Assembly: GCA_008360975.2 (NCBI GenBank)
Contig: CM039211.1
Span: forward strand, 45,655,031-45,719,030
Source: Lichenostomus cassidix
Lineage: Eukaryota > Chordata > Aves > Passeriformes > Meliphagidae
DNA: 64,000 bases
Reading direction: 5' to 3'
Position numbers and translations under genes: made by a program. Of the stretch, positions 22,586 to 35,577 are shown piece by piece. How positions within the stretch are numbered: position 1 is the first letter of the stretch; each line of letters starts with the position of its first letter. The notes beneath the pieces were generated by a model that made no database searches, was not told the origin of the DNA, and saw only the letters and a list, made by a program, of their open reading frames with translations.

Positions 22586-25500
22586 GTTTTATTATTTCAC
22601 AAGTTTCTCAGTTTGAAGAGTTTTTTTCTTTTTAGTTAGAAAACAAACAAAAAAAACCCACACATGAAAATACTTTTTTATAAAGAAGTTGTTTTTTCAA
22701 ATACCAGAAACTGTGAATTAGCAGAAAATTCCAAAAATGCCCTCTAAGCCTATGTGTTAGTTTTCCTACAATATCTCTCCTTTCCAGTATATTATTTGCT
22801 ATTTTAATTCAGTGTGAAAAGCTTAAAGTTTAACTAAGTCAAAGATATGTACCTTTCATTTTTACCCTCTGGGAAGTGCATTCAATTAAGTTACTACCAG
22901 TTACTAAAGACATGCTCAACATTTATGAATGTACTGTGCTGGTGCCTCTCATTTGGTGATTATACACATTCCCAAAGTCTTTATACAACTCATGGGTGTA
23001 CAAGGTTTGTCACAAATAACATTCTGGGTTCAGGTATTGATTATATTTTGTGAGGGTTAAGTAGTGATGAGAAAAGTAGCCTACATGGTTCCTGACTGTA
23101 AGGTTTTTTTTTCTTTTATATAGCTTTGGTTTACTCTATTTTTTCTTAACAATTGCACTGTGCTACCTTGGCATTCTTGTGTGCTAGTTCGTGAGAGAGC
23201 ATTTTGGTCCTTCTCTTGTCTTCTCTGGGTTGGTGCTAGCTAGCATCTGTTATATTTAGGACCAGAGACTTTCTGTGCCTAGCTCTCTTCTGTGTGTAGG
23301 CATGATAGCAGGCTTAATTGAATCTTACCTTAAAAGTATTCAGCCAATTGCCTCACTGAGAGATCAGCACATTCTGGAACAAAAGTGTCTTATTATACCA
23401 CAGTGAACAAATAATCTTCAGCCATTCTTTCTACCTAGAAAGAATATTTTATGCAAGTAGCATATTCTTTGCACAGTCAAATAAAGCTGAACTCTTGAAG
23501 TAAAAATTGAACTGTTATGTACACTCAGCACAAAGACCTTAGTCAATGCAAAGTCACATTCATTTATTCTGATAGAATCTATTTGAAATTATCACTGTGC
23601 CTATCTAAAGGTTAGAAAGTAATAGCTGTATTATGTCATATTTATAATACTACCTGTTATATCTCTCTGCTAGAATTTTCAACATTAGAACACTAAAGCC
23701 AAGGCCAAATAGGGTGAAGAAGCAATAGTAGTATATCTCCCTATTTGAAACTCATTTAAATTTCACCTCATGCTAGTCGTAAGCAAATGATCTGCTACAT
23801 TAACCAAATAGAGTTACTTTCTTCCATTTTTAAAGGCATGAACGGTGACACGTACTACTTAATAAAGCAGAGGTGAAGCTTTGTTTTTGTATTAATATAG
23901 ATTACCTGTGTGAAATTAAAATCGAGACCATAAATCAAAATAACTTATGAAAAGTTTATTGGTTCACAGCAATTTTTAAGTTTTATTTCTATTTTTTGCT
24001 GTTCAATATATAGGTTATATCACTTATTCTTTTACACTTAGCTTCTAAATTTTTTGTATGTGTTGCTTAAATTCTGTACAAATTAAAGCAGTACTTCTAA
24101 ATGTATTTCCTTCTCTCCTTCATGACAGCAGGCATAAACAAGCAAAAACATTCCTTAGGACCACTAGCAAGAATGTTGCCTCCAAAAAATTATTTAGTCG
24201 CTTAATTTTCAGATTTTTTTTTAAAAATAAAAACAATTTAATAAACAAATAATTCAAACATGCGACTTCTAAAATCTCTTTGGTAAAAATAGGTGGAAAA
24301 AACCTAAAGGGGCTTAAACACTGAAACACGAAGTGTTAGCTCCTATTCATAACATAACGTAAGTGTGAGAGAAGCTAAGGAGTTCTAAACACTGCAATAT
24401 TTTGTATGATTATTGCCAAAAGAAAAAAAAATGCTTGGGAGGTTAATTTTGCATGACAGTCTTAACAACAATTAATTTAGAAATAAATTTTCTGTTTGGA
24501 TTATCTGCATCCTTGCATCATCTGTGTTTTTGGAGAGAAACTGATGTGGTGTAGAATGTGGTGTAGACAGAGACTAATGACGTTCCTATTTTTATAGTAG
24601 TATTCTGCAACTTTAGATTTATTCTTTGAATACGTCACTGTGATTTTTAAATAAATCAGAGAGCTTAGTCTGGAAATATCTGTTTGCTGAGGTGTGTGCC
24701 ATAGTTCTGGATTTCATTTTTTCCATTTGTACAAAGGGTTTGAATTTTTTTTAAAGTGAAATTCAAATTCATATTTTATTTTATTGAAAGATTAATCTAA
24801 AAAATACTACCAGTGCTCTCCCAGTGGTGTACTAGTAGTAAAAGATAATCATCTAATGGATTCTTTTATTATGAAATTTCTTTGGAAATTTTTTTCAAGA
24901 CCATCTTTTTTACCCAATTGTATGTGTACTTACAAGCTCGTAGATGTGTATTTTATTCTCGAAAATACGGAAAATGATCCCTGCAGGGAAACTACAATCT
25001 AGTATTAGTCAGATCCATTAATCAGGTGGTTAGAAATAATCCAGAAGAGTTTTCTGCTGTATTTGGTATCTGAATGTGCTCATGTGGAGACTCCAAGTTT
25101 CAGATTAATGAAAAGACAACAGTGATCAAAGAGTAGAGCCTCCATTTTAAACTGTGTTAAACTGTGAAATTTTAAACTCCTGTTGAAACAATTGATGAAA
25201 ACATATTGGGGGAAAAGTCTTTTGTCAAGACTTCTATATTCTTTAAAGATCTCTTCTCATTTAGTGTTCCTTTCCCTTCCCTTTTTTTCTTTTTGCATGT
25301 GTCCTCAATGTGAAAATTTCAGATCACAATACAGGAATTCATTTGATTGAAATTTTATGTATATTCTGTTACATAAATATTCTATTAGATTACATAGTAA
25401 AACAAAGCTGTTAACTGCATCAATTTTTAATAATGGATTTTGTCCTCTGTATTTTATATTCCTAGCCCAGAGTATATTGGAAACCTGTAAGAAAATATAT

Positions 25501-25884
25501 TTTGTTTGAGGCAGGTTAGAAAAGCAATAATATTTATAAATATCAGAAACCAATAGTTTTCCACTAGTTACCTTATTTTCAAATGTTATGCAATGATGTC
25601 CCTGATTTTTCATGGTGAGAATTATGGACTATTACTATCATATTTCAGGATACCTGACACATCTCTTTTGTTGCACCAAATTATTATATTACACACAGAA
25701 TCTTAACATTTTACAGCATCCTTTTCTCAGGCAAGTGTCTTAAAACACTAAAAGGATTCTGCTAGGAAAATATATGAGATCCTAATTCACAACAACATTT
25801 ACCTGAGTTTTTTATTCTAACTCTGATATGTCCATGTCAAAGATTTTGGAGCTGAGCAGAGAACAAATATTTATCAGTATAAAT
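22586..25884. other. Unique AT-rich non-coding DNA
   Basis: No repeat family or gene is recognised. Tandem TTAAACTGTG (two copies) occurs near 25149-25170. Open frames at 22847-23053, 24058-24252, 24120-24329 and 25305-25613 lack any domain signature. Confidence 0.55.
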
Positions 25885-25911
25885 GTTTCTGCTTCTTCTT
25901 CTGCTTCTTCT

Positions 25912-25943
<32 letters not shown>

Positions 25944-26145
25944 CTCTTCTTCCTCTTTCTTCTTTCTTCATATTTCTTATTCTTTTTCTTCTTCTTCTTC
26001 CTCTTCTTCCTCTTTCTTCTTTCTTCATATTTCTTATTCTTTTTCTTCTTCCTCTTTCTTCTTTCTTATTTCTTCTTCTGCTTCCTCTTTCTTCTTTCTT
26101 CTTATTTCTTCTTTTTCTTCTTTCTTCTTTGTTTTTCTTCTGTTT
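25885..26145. repeat. TTC-rich polypyrimidine array with a 57-bp higher-order unit
   Basis: The plus strand is almost purely pyrimidine, mainly CTT/TTC triplets with CCTCTT variants. Embedded in it, the segment containing CTTCATATTTCTTATTC recurs with an exact 57-bp spacing (the central A at 25970 and 26027), followed by a more degenerate third unit. 57 is 19 codons, so translated frames show the same repeated block on both strands (Ser/Leu/Phe-rich on plus, Arg/Lys/Glu-rich on minus). These 112- to 126-residue frames are low-complexity artefacts. Confidence 0.92.
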
Positions 26146-29100
26146 ATCAGTTTTAGTTTTCACATTTGCTCGCTTCTTCCTACATTGTTCCAACAGAAAT
26201 TTGGGTAGGAATGTGATGTAAACCAGAGAGCTGAAATGATTGTAGCAAAACCCAGTAATGCAGTTCCTTTTTCTAACCCTTCTTACATTTATTTATTGGT
26301 GCTATCAATGAAGTCTTCCCCTGAAAACAATAGTTTTGGTTCAGTTCAGAAGGCTACCTCCATTTCAGTGCAGCAGTAAAGAGCTTTTTAAACTGATTTC
26401 TCCCTGAGTGACATTTATCCTGAAACTACACCCTGAGTAACTGTTCACTTCTGACAATACTGTCCTGCAAAGAAAAGTAATCATGGACTTGATTATCCAA
26501 AATTGTACCTGATATAGTCATTTTTCTTACAAAGTTGATGTGATAAGCTACACTTATCGTCTGACAGCATTTGATGCCTCTGTTTTCTCTCCATGTAATT
26601 GCAATAGAGAATCAAGTGTATTGTGTTACTATGAGCTATGCGAGCCACAATACTCAGGTTGCATTGTGTTCCCTCCTCCTGAAAAGGAAAACATAGTTTG
26701 AGATTTACTGTACCAAATTATATCACTTTGAGACTCTGATTACTACGTGTAGAGAGCTATTATTTGTATGGCAAAACAAGCAATCAACTACTGAACAGTA
26801 TCATGTCTGCTGATGACTCTACTAATACAGAAGCATATTCTAGTGCTGGGAATGTGGGGGAATATAACAGGACTACATTGCTTTTTCTCAAATAACCTCT
26901 AATTATACATTTTTTCTTCAATTTAAAGCATGAACTACCAAACCTGGGCTCATCTACTCAGTTCCTCCCATAATTAAATTAATTTTGACATAAAAGAGAT
27001 AAATATACATTTTCAATTTCAGCTGAATATTAATTCAGTGATGGTAGCTCGGCATTAAGGAGTGGGCAGCATAGGAGTGAAGAAGCCATTGTGAAATATT
27101 ACCTGTCATATGCAATTTTATGGATGTTTACTGAGCAGTACTTGACCTAAGATACAGCTGAGTATCTAAGATGGATTTCCAGCTTTTTACAAGGTCTCCC
27201 TGTAGCATGAAAAATAAATGTTCAGGCTCATTCCCAGGAGAAGAAGAAAAAAAGCACTATAAAACCATTATTTAGAATTCTCCGTCTCTCTTTTTTCCCT
27301 TCTGTATTCACAGATCCCTTCATTACTCAGATTTCTAAGTGGCTTCTTTGAAAAGCTTTTGCATAACATACTTGTATGTGAAATGACATGCTATTCTTGT
27401 AAATGATATATGGAGCAAACCTGAAAAAATGCAGATGTTGGTACAATTTTCATTTGACTGTATTGACTGCATTTACATTTGTGTTTTCCAGCTGAAGAAT
27501 AATTGAGTATTTTTGATCTTCTGAGAGATGGTTTTCAGGTTTTGCTCATTTTGGGTCAGAAACTAACCTCATTACTAGCAATGATTTGGCATTCTACAGT
27601 GTTTGAACAGAAATAATTGAAAGAAACAGTTGGTCTCAAGAAAGTAAAAAAGAGAAACTTCAATTTTAATTTTACAGCAGTATGATTGTAGAAGGGGGTA
27701 TTCTTACTCGCAATTTCTTTGGGAGGGCAAAGAAAATAAAGGTCATTAAATCACAGCTTTTTCAATTTTTTTCTTACTGTTTATTTCCAAACCATACTGA
27801 ACTTTTTACATGTTTACAACTTCTTTTTGAGCTTAAATAATTTAAGTAACCTACAGTGGATAATTTCACCATCTAGAATTTTTTTATTTTCTTTTACACC
27901 TTTCAGGAACAGTTTCTAGTAACCTTGACTAATAATCTCTTAGCAGTAAGTTGCCCAGTGGCTATTCTGCAGTATTGTTGCCATGGAGTCTTGCTGAGGG
28001 GAAAAAAATATACCCACTTAGTGTTATATTTTTTTAAATTCAGAGCATCTCTAATGAATAGTGATTGTAGTAGCCTTCCAGTTTCTTACATGTAACAGAA
28101 GTTTTCCTCTTCAATCATTCTTTGCAAAGGATGAGAGGGAAGAGAAAGCATTAATAGGAGTGAGCTGTAACAACAGTCTGTGGGCTGGCATGTCATCTCT
28201 CTTTTTCTCTGAACTGCTGTGAAAACTATACATATTAATGAGAATACAGTAAAAAAATTAGTCATGATATTATTTAGAAAAACAGTTATCCAAATAAGCC
28301 CGGGTTCTATTTTGTCTTGAAATAATAAATGTACACCTCAAACGCCTTGATGAACAAGTATTTTTCCTTTTTTTTTCAGTGAGAAATTCCTGATTGTCCC
28401 TGCTTTTTTGCCTTTTTCTTCTTTTTCTTTCTTTTATTTTTTTTTTTTGCTTTCTTTTTTCTAAGAAGTAGAGAGTTATTTAGATATTCCTTGAAAATTT
28501 GTATTATTTATGAGACATGTAAAATTAATTACTCTGAAATAAAGCTGAAATTATGTTTAATAAAATTTATGGGCTAATAGAATCTAATTCATACCACTAA
28601 TTGTCCTTCCATAACAGGCAGAGCACTTAGGGTGAAGAGATAAATGACATATGTCACTTTGCCTCTTCAACTTTGTCCTTACCTGTTTATGTTTCTCTCC
28701 ATGTCACTGCAGGAGTCTTGAAGGTCTATGTAAGGTGTCTTTTTCTTTCTTTCTTTCTCTTTTGCATTAATATGGCAGGATTTGCAGCTTTCACCTGGAA
28801 TTCCTTCTAGTGATTATAATAGATCTCATCCCAGCATTTAATACTGATATCTATTGAAATTATTTTGGGAAGTGGACTGTATCAACTTATTTCACTCAAA
28901 TCTACAAAGACCTATCTAATTTCATTCATGTTTCTTCCTAATTTTATTAATGCCTCTTTGAAACTACTGGTAGTTTTCAAGATGATTAAATGCAAAAAAT
29001 CTTAGCTGCAAAGAATTTATTTCAAAGAATAACCTTGAGGGATCCATAGCTTTAAAACCTCACATCATCCCATACAATTTTGTCTCCTCAGAACAGAAAA

Positions 29101-30003
29101 AAAGCACTGCAGCCTAAGATTAAATGAGCAGGTGGTAGAGAGTTTCTGATTTGAGCATGTTGCTTTTTTAGACAGACTAATTGTTCTGATTTATGGTTAT
29201 CACCTGTATTTCATGGGTGCTTGCTTCCAGCTCTAATTAATGGATAATTTTTAACTGCTGCAACTTTAATTGTTCCTTGGATTTCAAAGAGTAAAGGAAA
29301 CATGGTTGTTAGCAAATAAAGGACTTGGTTCTATGACCTTTTTTGTCTTAGAAATGGAAATTGTAATTGTTTGGGGTTGGTTTTGGTTTTTGGTTGGTTT
29401 TTTTTTTTCCTGTTGTTGGTTAGTTGGTTTTTGGTTAGGTTGTTTTTTTGTGAGATAAACAATTTCATAGGTTCTCTGAAATAAGAAAATTATGCTATGT
29501 ATATAGTAATGACCATGATTACATTTATATAAAACTTGTCTTTAGTGTGAGAATATATTATTTTAAAACTTTCTCACACAAGAATATTTGACATTATTTA
29601 GGGCATAATAGATTTTTTACATAATTTTATTATTTTTACCTTGTCACTATATAATACAGCAACACAGCTCTATAAGTCCCTTGGTAAAATTTTTGACTAA
29701 TGAATTCCTTTCAAAGATACATAAAATCTTGGTCTGAATATTTAAAGATATGGAGAATCCATGACTTCCCTTTGTTAAGTCACTTCAGTGATTGTGTGAA
29801 CATTGGGTACACTTATGCTGTTTTTTGTGGAAATTCTTCTAATCATGCTATGAACAATGAAGAAAGAATAGATTACAATAAATATAGATTTATAAAAGTC
29901 AATACTGTTACAAGAGTAATAGCAGTGCAAACACACATGATTTTTTTTTAAATACTAAATTACAACAGTACTTTATAATACATAAAATATTCTACATAAA
30001 GCA
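26146..30003. other. Unique AT-rich DNA with pyrimidine and G/T tracts
   Basis: Contains T/C-rich runs (about 28404-28461 and the TTTC repeat at about 28740-28760) and the G/T-only tract listed separately at 29369-29452. No transposon or gene is recognised; short frames such as 29270-29458 simply translate the G/T tract. Confidence 0.5.
29369..29452. repeat. G/T-only low-complexity tract
   Basis: The plus strand is nearly all G and T in GGTT, GGTTTT and GTT words, with one short TTTTCC interruption. Pairs of G recur many times, which could allow weak two-tier quadruplex folding, but there are few runs of three or more G. It is a GGTT-type degenerate simple repeat. Confidence 0.75.
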
Positions 30004-30040
30004 GAAGAGGTCAGAGAAGAGGTCAGAGAATAGGTCAGAG
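30004..30040. repeat. Three 12-bp tandem units each carrying AGGTCA
   Basis: AGGTCAGAGAAG-type units repeat three times with 12-bp period, the third with one substitution. Each contains AGGTCA (30008-30013, 30020-30025, 30032-30037), the nuclear-receptor half-site, as direct repeats spaced by six bases. The repeat is certain; regulatory use is only a possibility. Confidence 0.85.
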
Positions 30041-30851
30041 ATCATGCAGAGGTGATAGAGAGAAGAAGTGGATGAATATTGAAGTGGTTTTTCTTTTAAA
30101 TAAAATCATCCAAATTTCATACCTAGTTGCAAGGAAAACCAGAGTAAATAGACTTCAGTGAAAATAGCATTCTTATAGATGAGGTTTTCTTGCAACTGTT
30201 GCTAGAAATACCACTAGAAAAGCTGGTAAGACTTCATTGTTTGTTTTTGATTATTTTGAATGTGCAGGATGACACTGGTGAACCAGTTAAAAAAAATAAA
30301 AAGAAACAAAAGAAAAGAATCTCACAAATGCAAAAATATCTAACTGATTCTGAAGGGTGTCTTTTTGGGTTTTTTGATCTATTATTTTTATAAATCTGCA
30401 GTTCCCCCCTTAAAGTGTACATTTCTATGAAGTCTTATCTTTGACCATTCGTGAGTCTTTTCTGTCACAAACACACTCATGTCAGAGCAAATTTTTACAG
30501 TTGATATTCCTGGTACCTTTTCTGTATCTTTCAGATTTTGCTTAAAAATTTTCATATTAGTTCCTCAAATTTGCTTTCTAATTTCCTGATTACAGAGCAT
30601 GTATAAATCTTAGGACAATGAAAACACACACACACACACATAAAATTTTTAAAAATATTCAAGAGGGGAAAATTGTACTGGAGCCATTCATGCATGCAAT
30701 GTGTCCTTGATCATGTGGCATTTAGGCTTCCTCTTTAATAGCCTCCAATAATATGTAAAAAAAAAGAAATAGTAAAATTAATGAACTAATTTTTAAAAAT
30801 CCAGATAGATTCTGTGGAGGAAACTAAGATACTATGAAAGTGTTTAAGACT
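30041..30851. other. Unique AT-rich DNA with (CA)n
   Basis: The only distinct element is an ACACAC run of about nine CA units near 30624-30642. Short frames on both strands near 30190-30422 have no domain. Confidence 0.5.
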
Positions 30852-31760
30852 ATCACAGTATCATAGTATCATAGAATCATAGAATGGATTGTGTCAGAAG
30901 AGACCTTAAATATGATCTAGTTCTAACCCCCCTGCCATGGGCAGGGACACCTTTCACTAGACCAGGTTTCTGAGAGTCCCTTCTAAACTGGCCTTGAATA
31001 TTTCCAGGGATAAGGCATCCACAACTTCTTTGGCCAAGCCATTCCTCACCACATTCACAAAAAGGAATTTATTCCTTACATCTAATCTAAATCCATTCTC
31101 TTTCAGTTTATAACCTTTACCCCTAGTCCAGTCATTACACATCCTTGTAAAATGTCTCTCTCCATCTTTCTTGTGGGCTTATTTCAGGTACTGGAATGCT
31201 GCATTTAGGTCATCCCAAAGCCATCTCTTTTCCAGGCTGAGCAATCTCCATTCTCTTAGCCTTTACTTGTGCAAGAGGTGCTCCGTCCCTCTAATCATCT
31301 TGGTGGCAGAGCTGGTTGCAGCACTTCAGGTGGGGTCTCACCAGAGCTGCTTTGGATGCAGCCCAGGACAGGTTTGGCTTTCTGGGCTGTGAGTGCACAT
31401 GGCTGGGTCATGTCCAGCCTCTCACCCACCAGCACCCCCAAGTCCTTCTCAGCAGAACTGCTCTGATCTGTTCATCCCCAGCCTGTGCTGGTACTGGGGG
31501 TTGCCCCAACCCAGGTGCAGCACCTTGCACTTGGTCTTGTTAAGCCTCATGAGATTTCCATGGTCCCACTTCTCAGCTTTGTCTGGGTTGCATTGGATGG
31601 CATCCCACCCTTTGGGTGTGTCAGCTGTGCCACTCAGCTTGGTGTCATCTGCAAACTTGCTGAGAGTGCACTTGGTCCCTTGATGTGGTCAATAATGAAG
31701 GTACTAAATAACACCGGTCCCAATATGGACACCTGAAGAATACCTCTTGCACTGATGTCC
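30852..31760 (-). repeat. CR1 LINE, 3'-complete, 5'-truncated
   Basis: Begins with several octamer units of the reversed CR1 tail (TATCATAG repeated, then AATCATAGAATGG), followed by CCCCTGCCATGGGCAGGGAC, CTTTCACTAGACCAGG and, further in, GCACCTTGCACTTGG and CAAACTTGCTGAGAG, which are standard reverse-oriented CR1 ORF2 and 3' UTR segments. The copy ends near 31760 within the coding region and is thus about 0.9 kb of a roughly 4.5-kb element. Frames on the plus strand (31171-31736) are antisense to ORF2 and meaningless. An ORF2 C-terminal part on the minus strand is broken by stops. Confidence 0.95.
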
Positions 31761-34700
31761 ATCAGGAATATGAAGAAGATTTTATGTGGTTCATACATGT
31801 AAGAGTATGCCTATACATAGACACAGTTTTCATTTAAAAAACTCCAAACAACCAAGACAATATAAGCTTAATTCTTTTCTTCTGAAACAAAATGTTTTGT
31901 GAAAAACTTCCTGACTTAATGCTATATTCATGTAAGTCTTCCATTATTTTTGCACTAACATGTTTAAGACCAGAAACTCTCTCTAAATTCCTGTACTATA
32001 AGATGCAAGTTCTTTAAGACTTTCTTATGCTTAGTTTCAGTATATCACAATTCTATTATGATTAAAAAATCTTGATTTTCTTTCACTAAAATGTCAAAGC
32101 ATGTTATAGTTATGAGTTCTCCTTTAGACCCAATACCAAAATGATCATCTATTTTTCAAAGGACAGAGCAAAAAAAAGATATTAAGAGATGGGGCTAATA
32201 CACACAAGTATCAAGTCAAAGTTAATAGTGTAAGCAGAAGATTAACTCTTTCAGTAGCCCACCATGTTTTCTCAATTTTATTTGTGAACTGTTTAATATG
32301 ATAGAGGATTTAAAGGTTTCTCTATTATAATAAACGCGTAAACACTGGATATGAGGGCTCGTTAACATTTTATTTTAAAATATCTTTGTTTTCTTCCAAG
32401 TCAAAACAAAACTGACATTTTAAACCTCTCAGCAATGAAATGGGATCTATTTTCCCTTACCCTTTACTTTCCTGTTCCCTTTTCCCTTCCCAAAAATCAA
32501 GCTTCTGTTCTCAGGGAAGGATATTCTTAACTCTGGTAAAACTAATTCACTTACCAGTTAAAATAATCATCTAGTTTTCAGATTAAGTCCTCACCTTTAT
32601 CCTAACCAGACATTTATAGGGCTGCTCTTATTTTTCCTCTTAGGCAAATGAAGCACAACAAATGATCTTCAACCACTCTTCCATGGCTGTGTTCTCAGTG
32701 GAAGAATGGTAACTAAAGAAGTTTGGGTTACTAAAAACCGGCTATTTTTCTGAAAGAGTTAGTTTTAAATTTTCACAACCAAATGCTTCCCTCTCTTCTA
32801 TAGGTAGACAGGCTTGCTGCAGTAACAGACAGGCAATTTTTAGCACCTTACATTGGCACTAAATCCCCACTTGTGTATTTTGTGCTCTGGTCTTCAGTCA
32901 GACAGCTGTGGCCTGGGTGTGAGCCTTGAATGCAAAACAGAGATGTTATTGCAACATGCTTGTTGCATTCCCCTGCAAAGCATACAATCAGCAGGAATAT
33001 TGCAGTGACAAAATCCTTACTACATTCCAACCTTCACAAAGAAAAGCTCTCCAGCTGGTGAAAAGGGATGTGGTTCTACATTGTGCTAGAGCTCACCTTA
33101 CCTGATCTGTTCTTGATCTGCCTTGACTGGATAGATGGAGCTTGTATAAGAACATCATCAGCAGTCTGTAATCACACTTTACTGTTGTTAAAGCTACTAT
33201 GGACTAGGGCTATAAGGGAGCAATGAAAATGTAGTAATTAATTTTGAAGTTTTACTTGGTGAAATACAGAATTAAATAGTTTGTATTTTAGAGATACCAA
33301 AATAGGTTGTATTTCAACAATTAGTTACCTGTAGATTTGCCTACAGAGCAAGTTAAGCATTTCAGAAAACACCCTGCAATCTTTTGATATTTAAAAATCA
33401 TATATATTCTAGCTTTTCACTATCACAACAGAGACAATTTTAGCCTGTCCAACCTTTGTTAAGTCAAGCTCCTGCTAACTTGATTCATGTGCTGCATTAG
33501 TGAGCTTGGCCTTTGCTGTCGGGAAGGAGAGGAAAACAGGTTTATTGAGGTCTATTATGCTCCCATTAACCTACAAAGCAGAGACACTTTCTGTCATTTT
33601 AAGTGTTCATATGTTGGATTCAGCAACATTAAAGTTGACCACCTCTGCCCTCACTAACATATGTCATTATAATCAAAGGAAATTACTAAAAAGCTGGGGT
33701 ACTCCATCTGTAACTTACAGGACAGGCTGGGCTTGTATTCACAGGCAGTGTGTCCTTATGGATATGAATATTAATATTAATGTTTTAAAATGGTAATCTT
33801 TTGAATAGTTACTGTGCCCCTTTATCCCCTTCTTTCCTTTTTGAACTTCAACATTTGTTTGATATTTCCTAATTATATCCTTTCTGTCACTAAACAGACA
33901 TGGACATGGCCCTCTGGTCAAGGCTACATTCAGGTTCTGCAACCTACAATTCTGGCAAGAAAAAGTACTGTCCTCAAATTAATTAGAGTGTGCCTTATAA
34001 AAACAAATCAAAATGATGCATAAAGACAGTCAAAAAAAACCCCAAATCTGGAGGTCCTGAAAGATATTTTAATTTATTTTCATCTGTCTGGTTTCAATAG
34101 TTATTTCTATTACTTTTCGACCTCTGTGTTCCAAGCACGTATGTGAATGTACATGATCAATTAGCAGATGGAGAAAACAGGGTTTGTGTTTGTGAATAAA
34201 CTGTGTACAAAAATTGGGTGTAGGAAATTACTTTAACTTTACTTTTTTCCTCCCAGTTGTGTTCCTTTTTCATGCCCAGGGTATTTTGTATTACCTGGTG
34301 GATAAGTTCCAGAAACAACACCTGCATGTCAATCACATGCAATTTGCAATTTCCTTAGACTGGACGTTTCTTTCCTTTTTGGTGGAAAAGATGCAATTAT
34401 ATGCCAAATTACTCTGATCATGTCAACATATTAATATTGGACCCTATGTTTACCCATGCTTTCCTTTTTGGAAATCAATAATCCTAGAACCATCATGACA
34501 TTAAAAGGTACACTGTGCAGTATTTAATTATATATTAGATATTAGCACAAGAAAAAGCTAATTCACCAGCATGGGTATTTTTCCATTTGAATTATGAGTG
34601 CTCTATCCCTCAAATTCTGAACCTTTACAGCACTGCTGTGCAAGAGAATATTATCTTTGAAAAACTTTACAATGTAAATTTGCAGAATTGCTGAAATTAT

Positions 34701-34918
34701 GGTGGTTTTAAAGTAGAACAGTTTTTTTCTTCTGCCTGCAACCTATACAAATTATAACAAGAACACTGAAAAAGGGATCAGATTGAATGATGTATGAATT
34801 TCAATTTAAACTCTTTATTGAAACCATGTACATATAGCATAAAGTACAGAGTTCATACAGATGAGGAGGCCAGGGCCCACTATTAGGATAAAAGTGGAAA
34901 AAAGCTGTCCAAACCAGT
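31761..34918. other. Unique AT-rich non-coding DNA
   Basis: No repeat or gene is recognised. A minus-strand frame at 32848-33030 starts with a hydrophobic run resembling a signal peptide but has no splice context or family resemblance. The frame at 33500-33796 (plus) is likewise unassigned. Confidence 0.5.
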
Positions 34919-35577
34919 AATGGATCCTTGTGGCCAAGAGGTATTCTGAGATGCATTAGGAACAGCATTCCCAGCATTCCAAATAGTGTCCTGGGGTGCA
35001 TTAGGAAAAGTCTTGCCAGCAGGTTGAGGGAGCTGATCCTGTCCCTCTACTCAGCTCTGATGAGGCTACATCTGGAGTGCTGTATCCTGTTCTGAGCTTC
35101 TCAGAACAAGTGAGACATGGAGCTCCTGGAGTGGGTCCAGGGAAGGGGAACACAGATCATAAGGGAACTGGAGCACCTTTTGTGAGGAAAGGCAGAGAGA
35201 ATTGGGCCTGTTCAGCCTTGAGAAGAGACAACTGAGAGAGGATCTTATCAATGTCTATCAGTATCGGAAGGGAGGTGCCAAGAAGATGGATCAGGCTCTG
35301 CTCAATGCTGCCAGGCAATAGAACAAGAGGCAATGGGCAGAAACTGATGCACAGGAAGTTCCACCAGAACAAGAGGAAGAACTTACTGTGTGGTGACCAT
35401 GCACTGGAACAGTTACCTGAAGAGGTTGCGGAGTCTCCTTCACTTAGGACATTCAAGAACTGTCTGAATGCAATCCTGTGCAATATTCTCTAGGTTGACA
35501 CTACTTGGCAGGAAGGTTGCACCAGATGACAGGCTCTGATTGCTCCAAACTTACCCATTCTGTGTTTCCATGACTTT
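34919..35577 (+). repeat. CR1 LINE 3' portion, 5'-truncated
   Basis: The plus strand follows the CR1 end of ORF2 and 3' UTR: TGCTGTATCCTGTTCTGAGC, then a block encoding GLFSLEKRQL-like residues, CAAGAGGCAATGGGCAGAAA, CACAGGAAGTTCCACCAGAA and a tail with CCATTCTGTGTTTCCATGAC. The last octamers are degraded. Near the 5' end GATGCATTAGGAA recurs about 60 bp apart (34950-34962, about 34996-35006 in the form GGTGCATTAGGAA), a local duplication. Frames on the minus strand (35066-35251, 35157-35483) are antisense shadows. Confidence 0.93.

Noticed and set aside
25828..26221. 112- to 126-codon Ser/Leu/Phe and Arg/Lys/Glu frames
   Set aside because: They translate the TTC-rich array on either strand. 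Low-complexity composition follows directly from the DNA repeat.
29440..29452. GGTTAGGTT as interstitial telomere repeat
   Set aside because: Only a single TTAGG-like word occurs within a general G/T tract; there is no TTAGGG array.
31171..31736. Five overlapping plus-strand frames of 65 to 96 codons
   Set aside because: They are antisense readings of the minus-strand CR1 ORF2 and 3' UTR.
32848..33030. 60-codon minus frame beginning like a secreted peptide
   Set aside because: A hydrophobic run after the start is common in AT-rich DNA. No mature-domain pattern, splice signals or upstream promoter features were seen.
35157..35483. 108-codon minus-strand frame
   Set aside because: Antisense shadow of the plus-strand CR1 3' portion.
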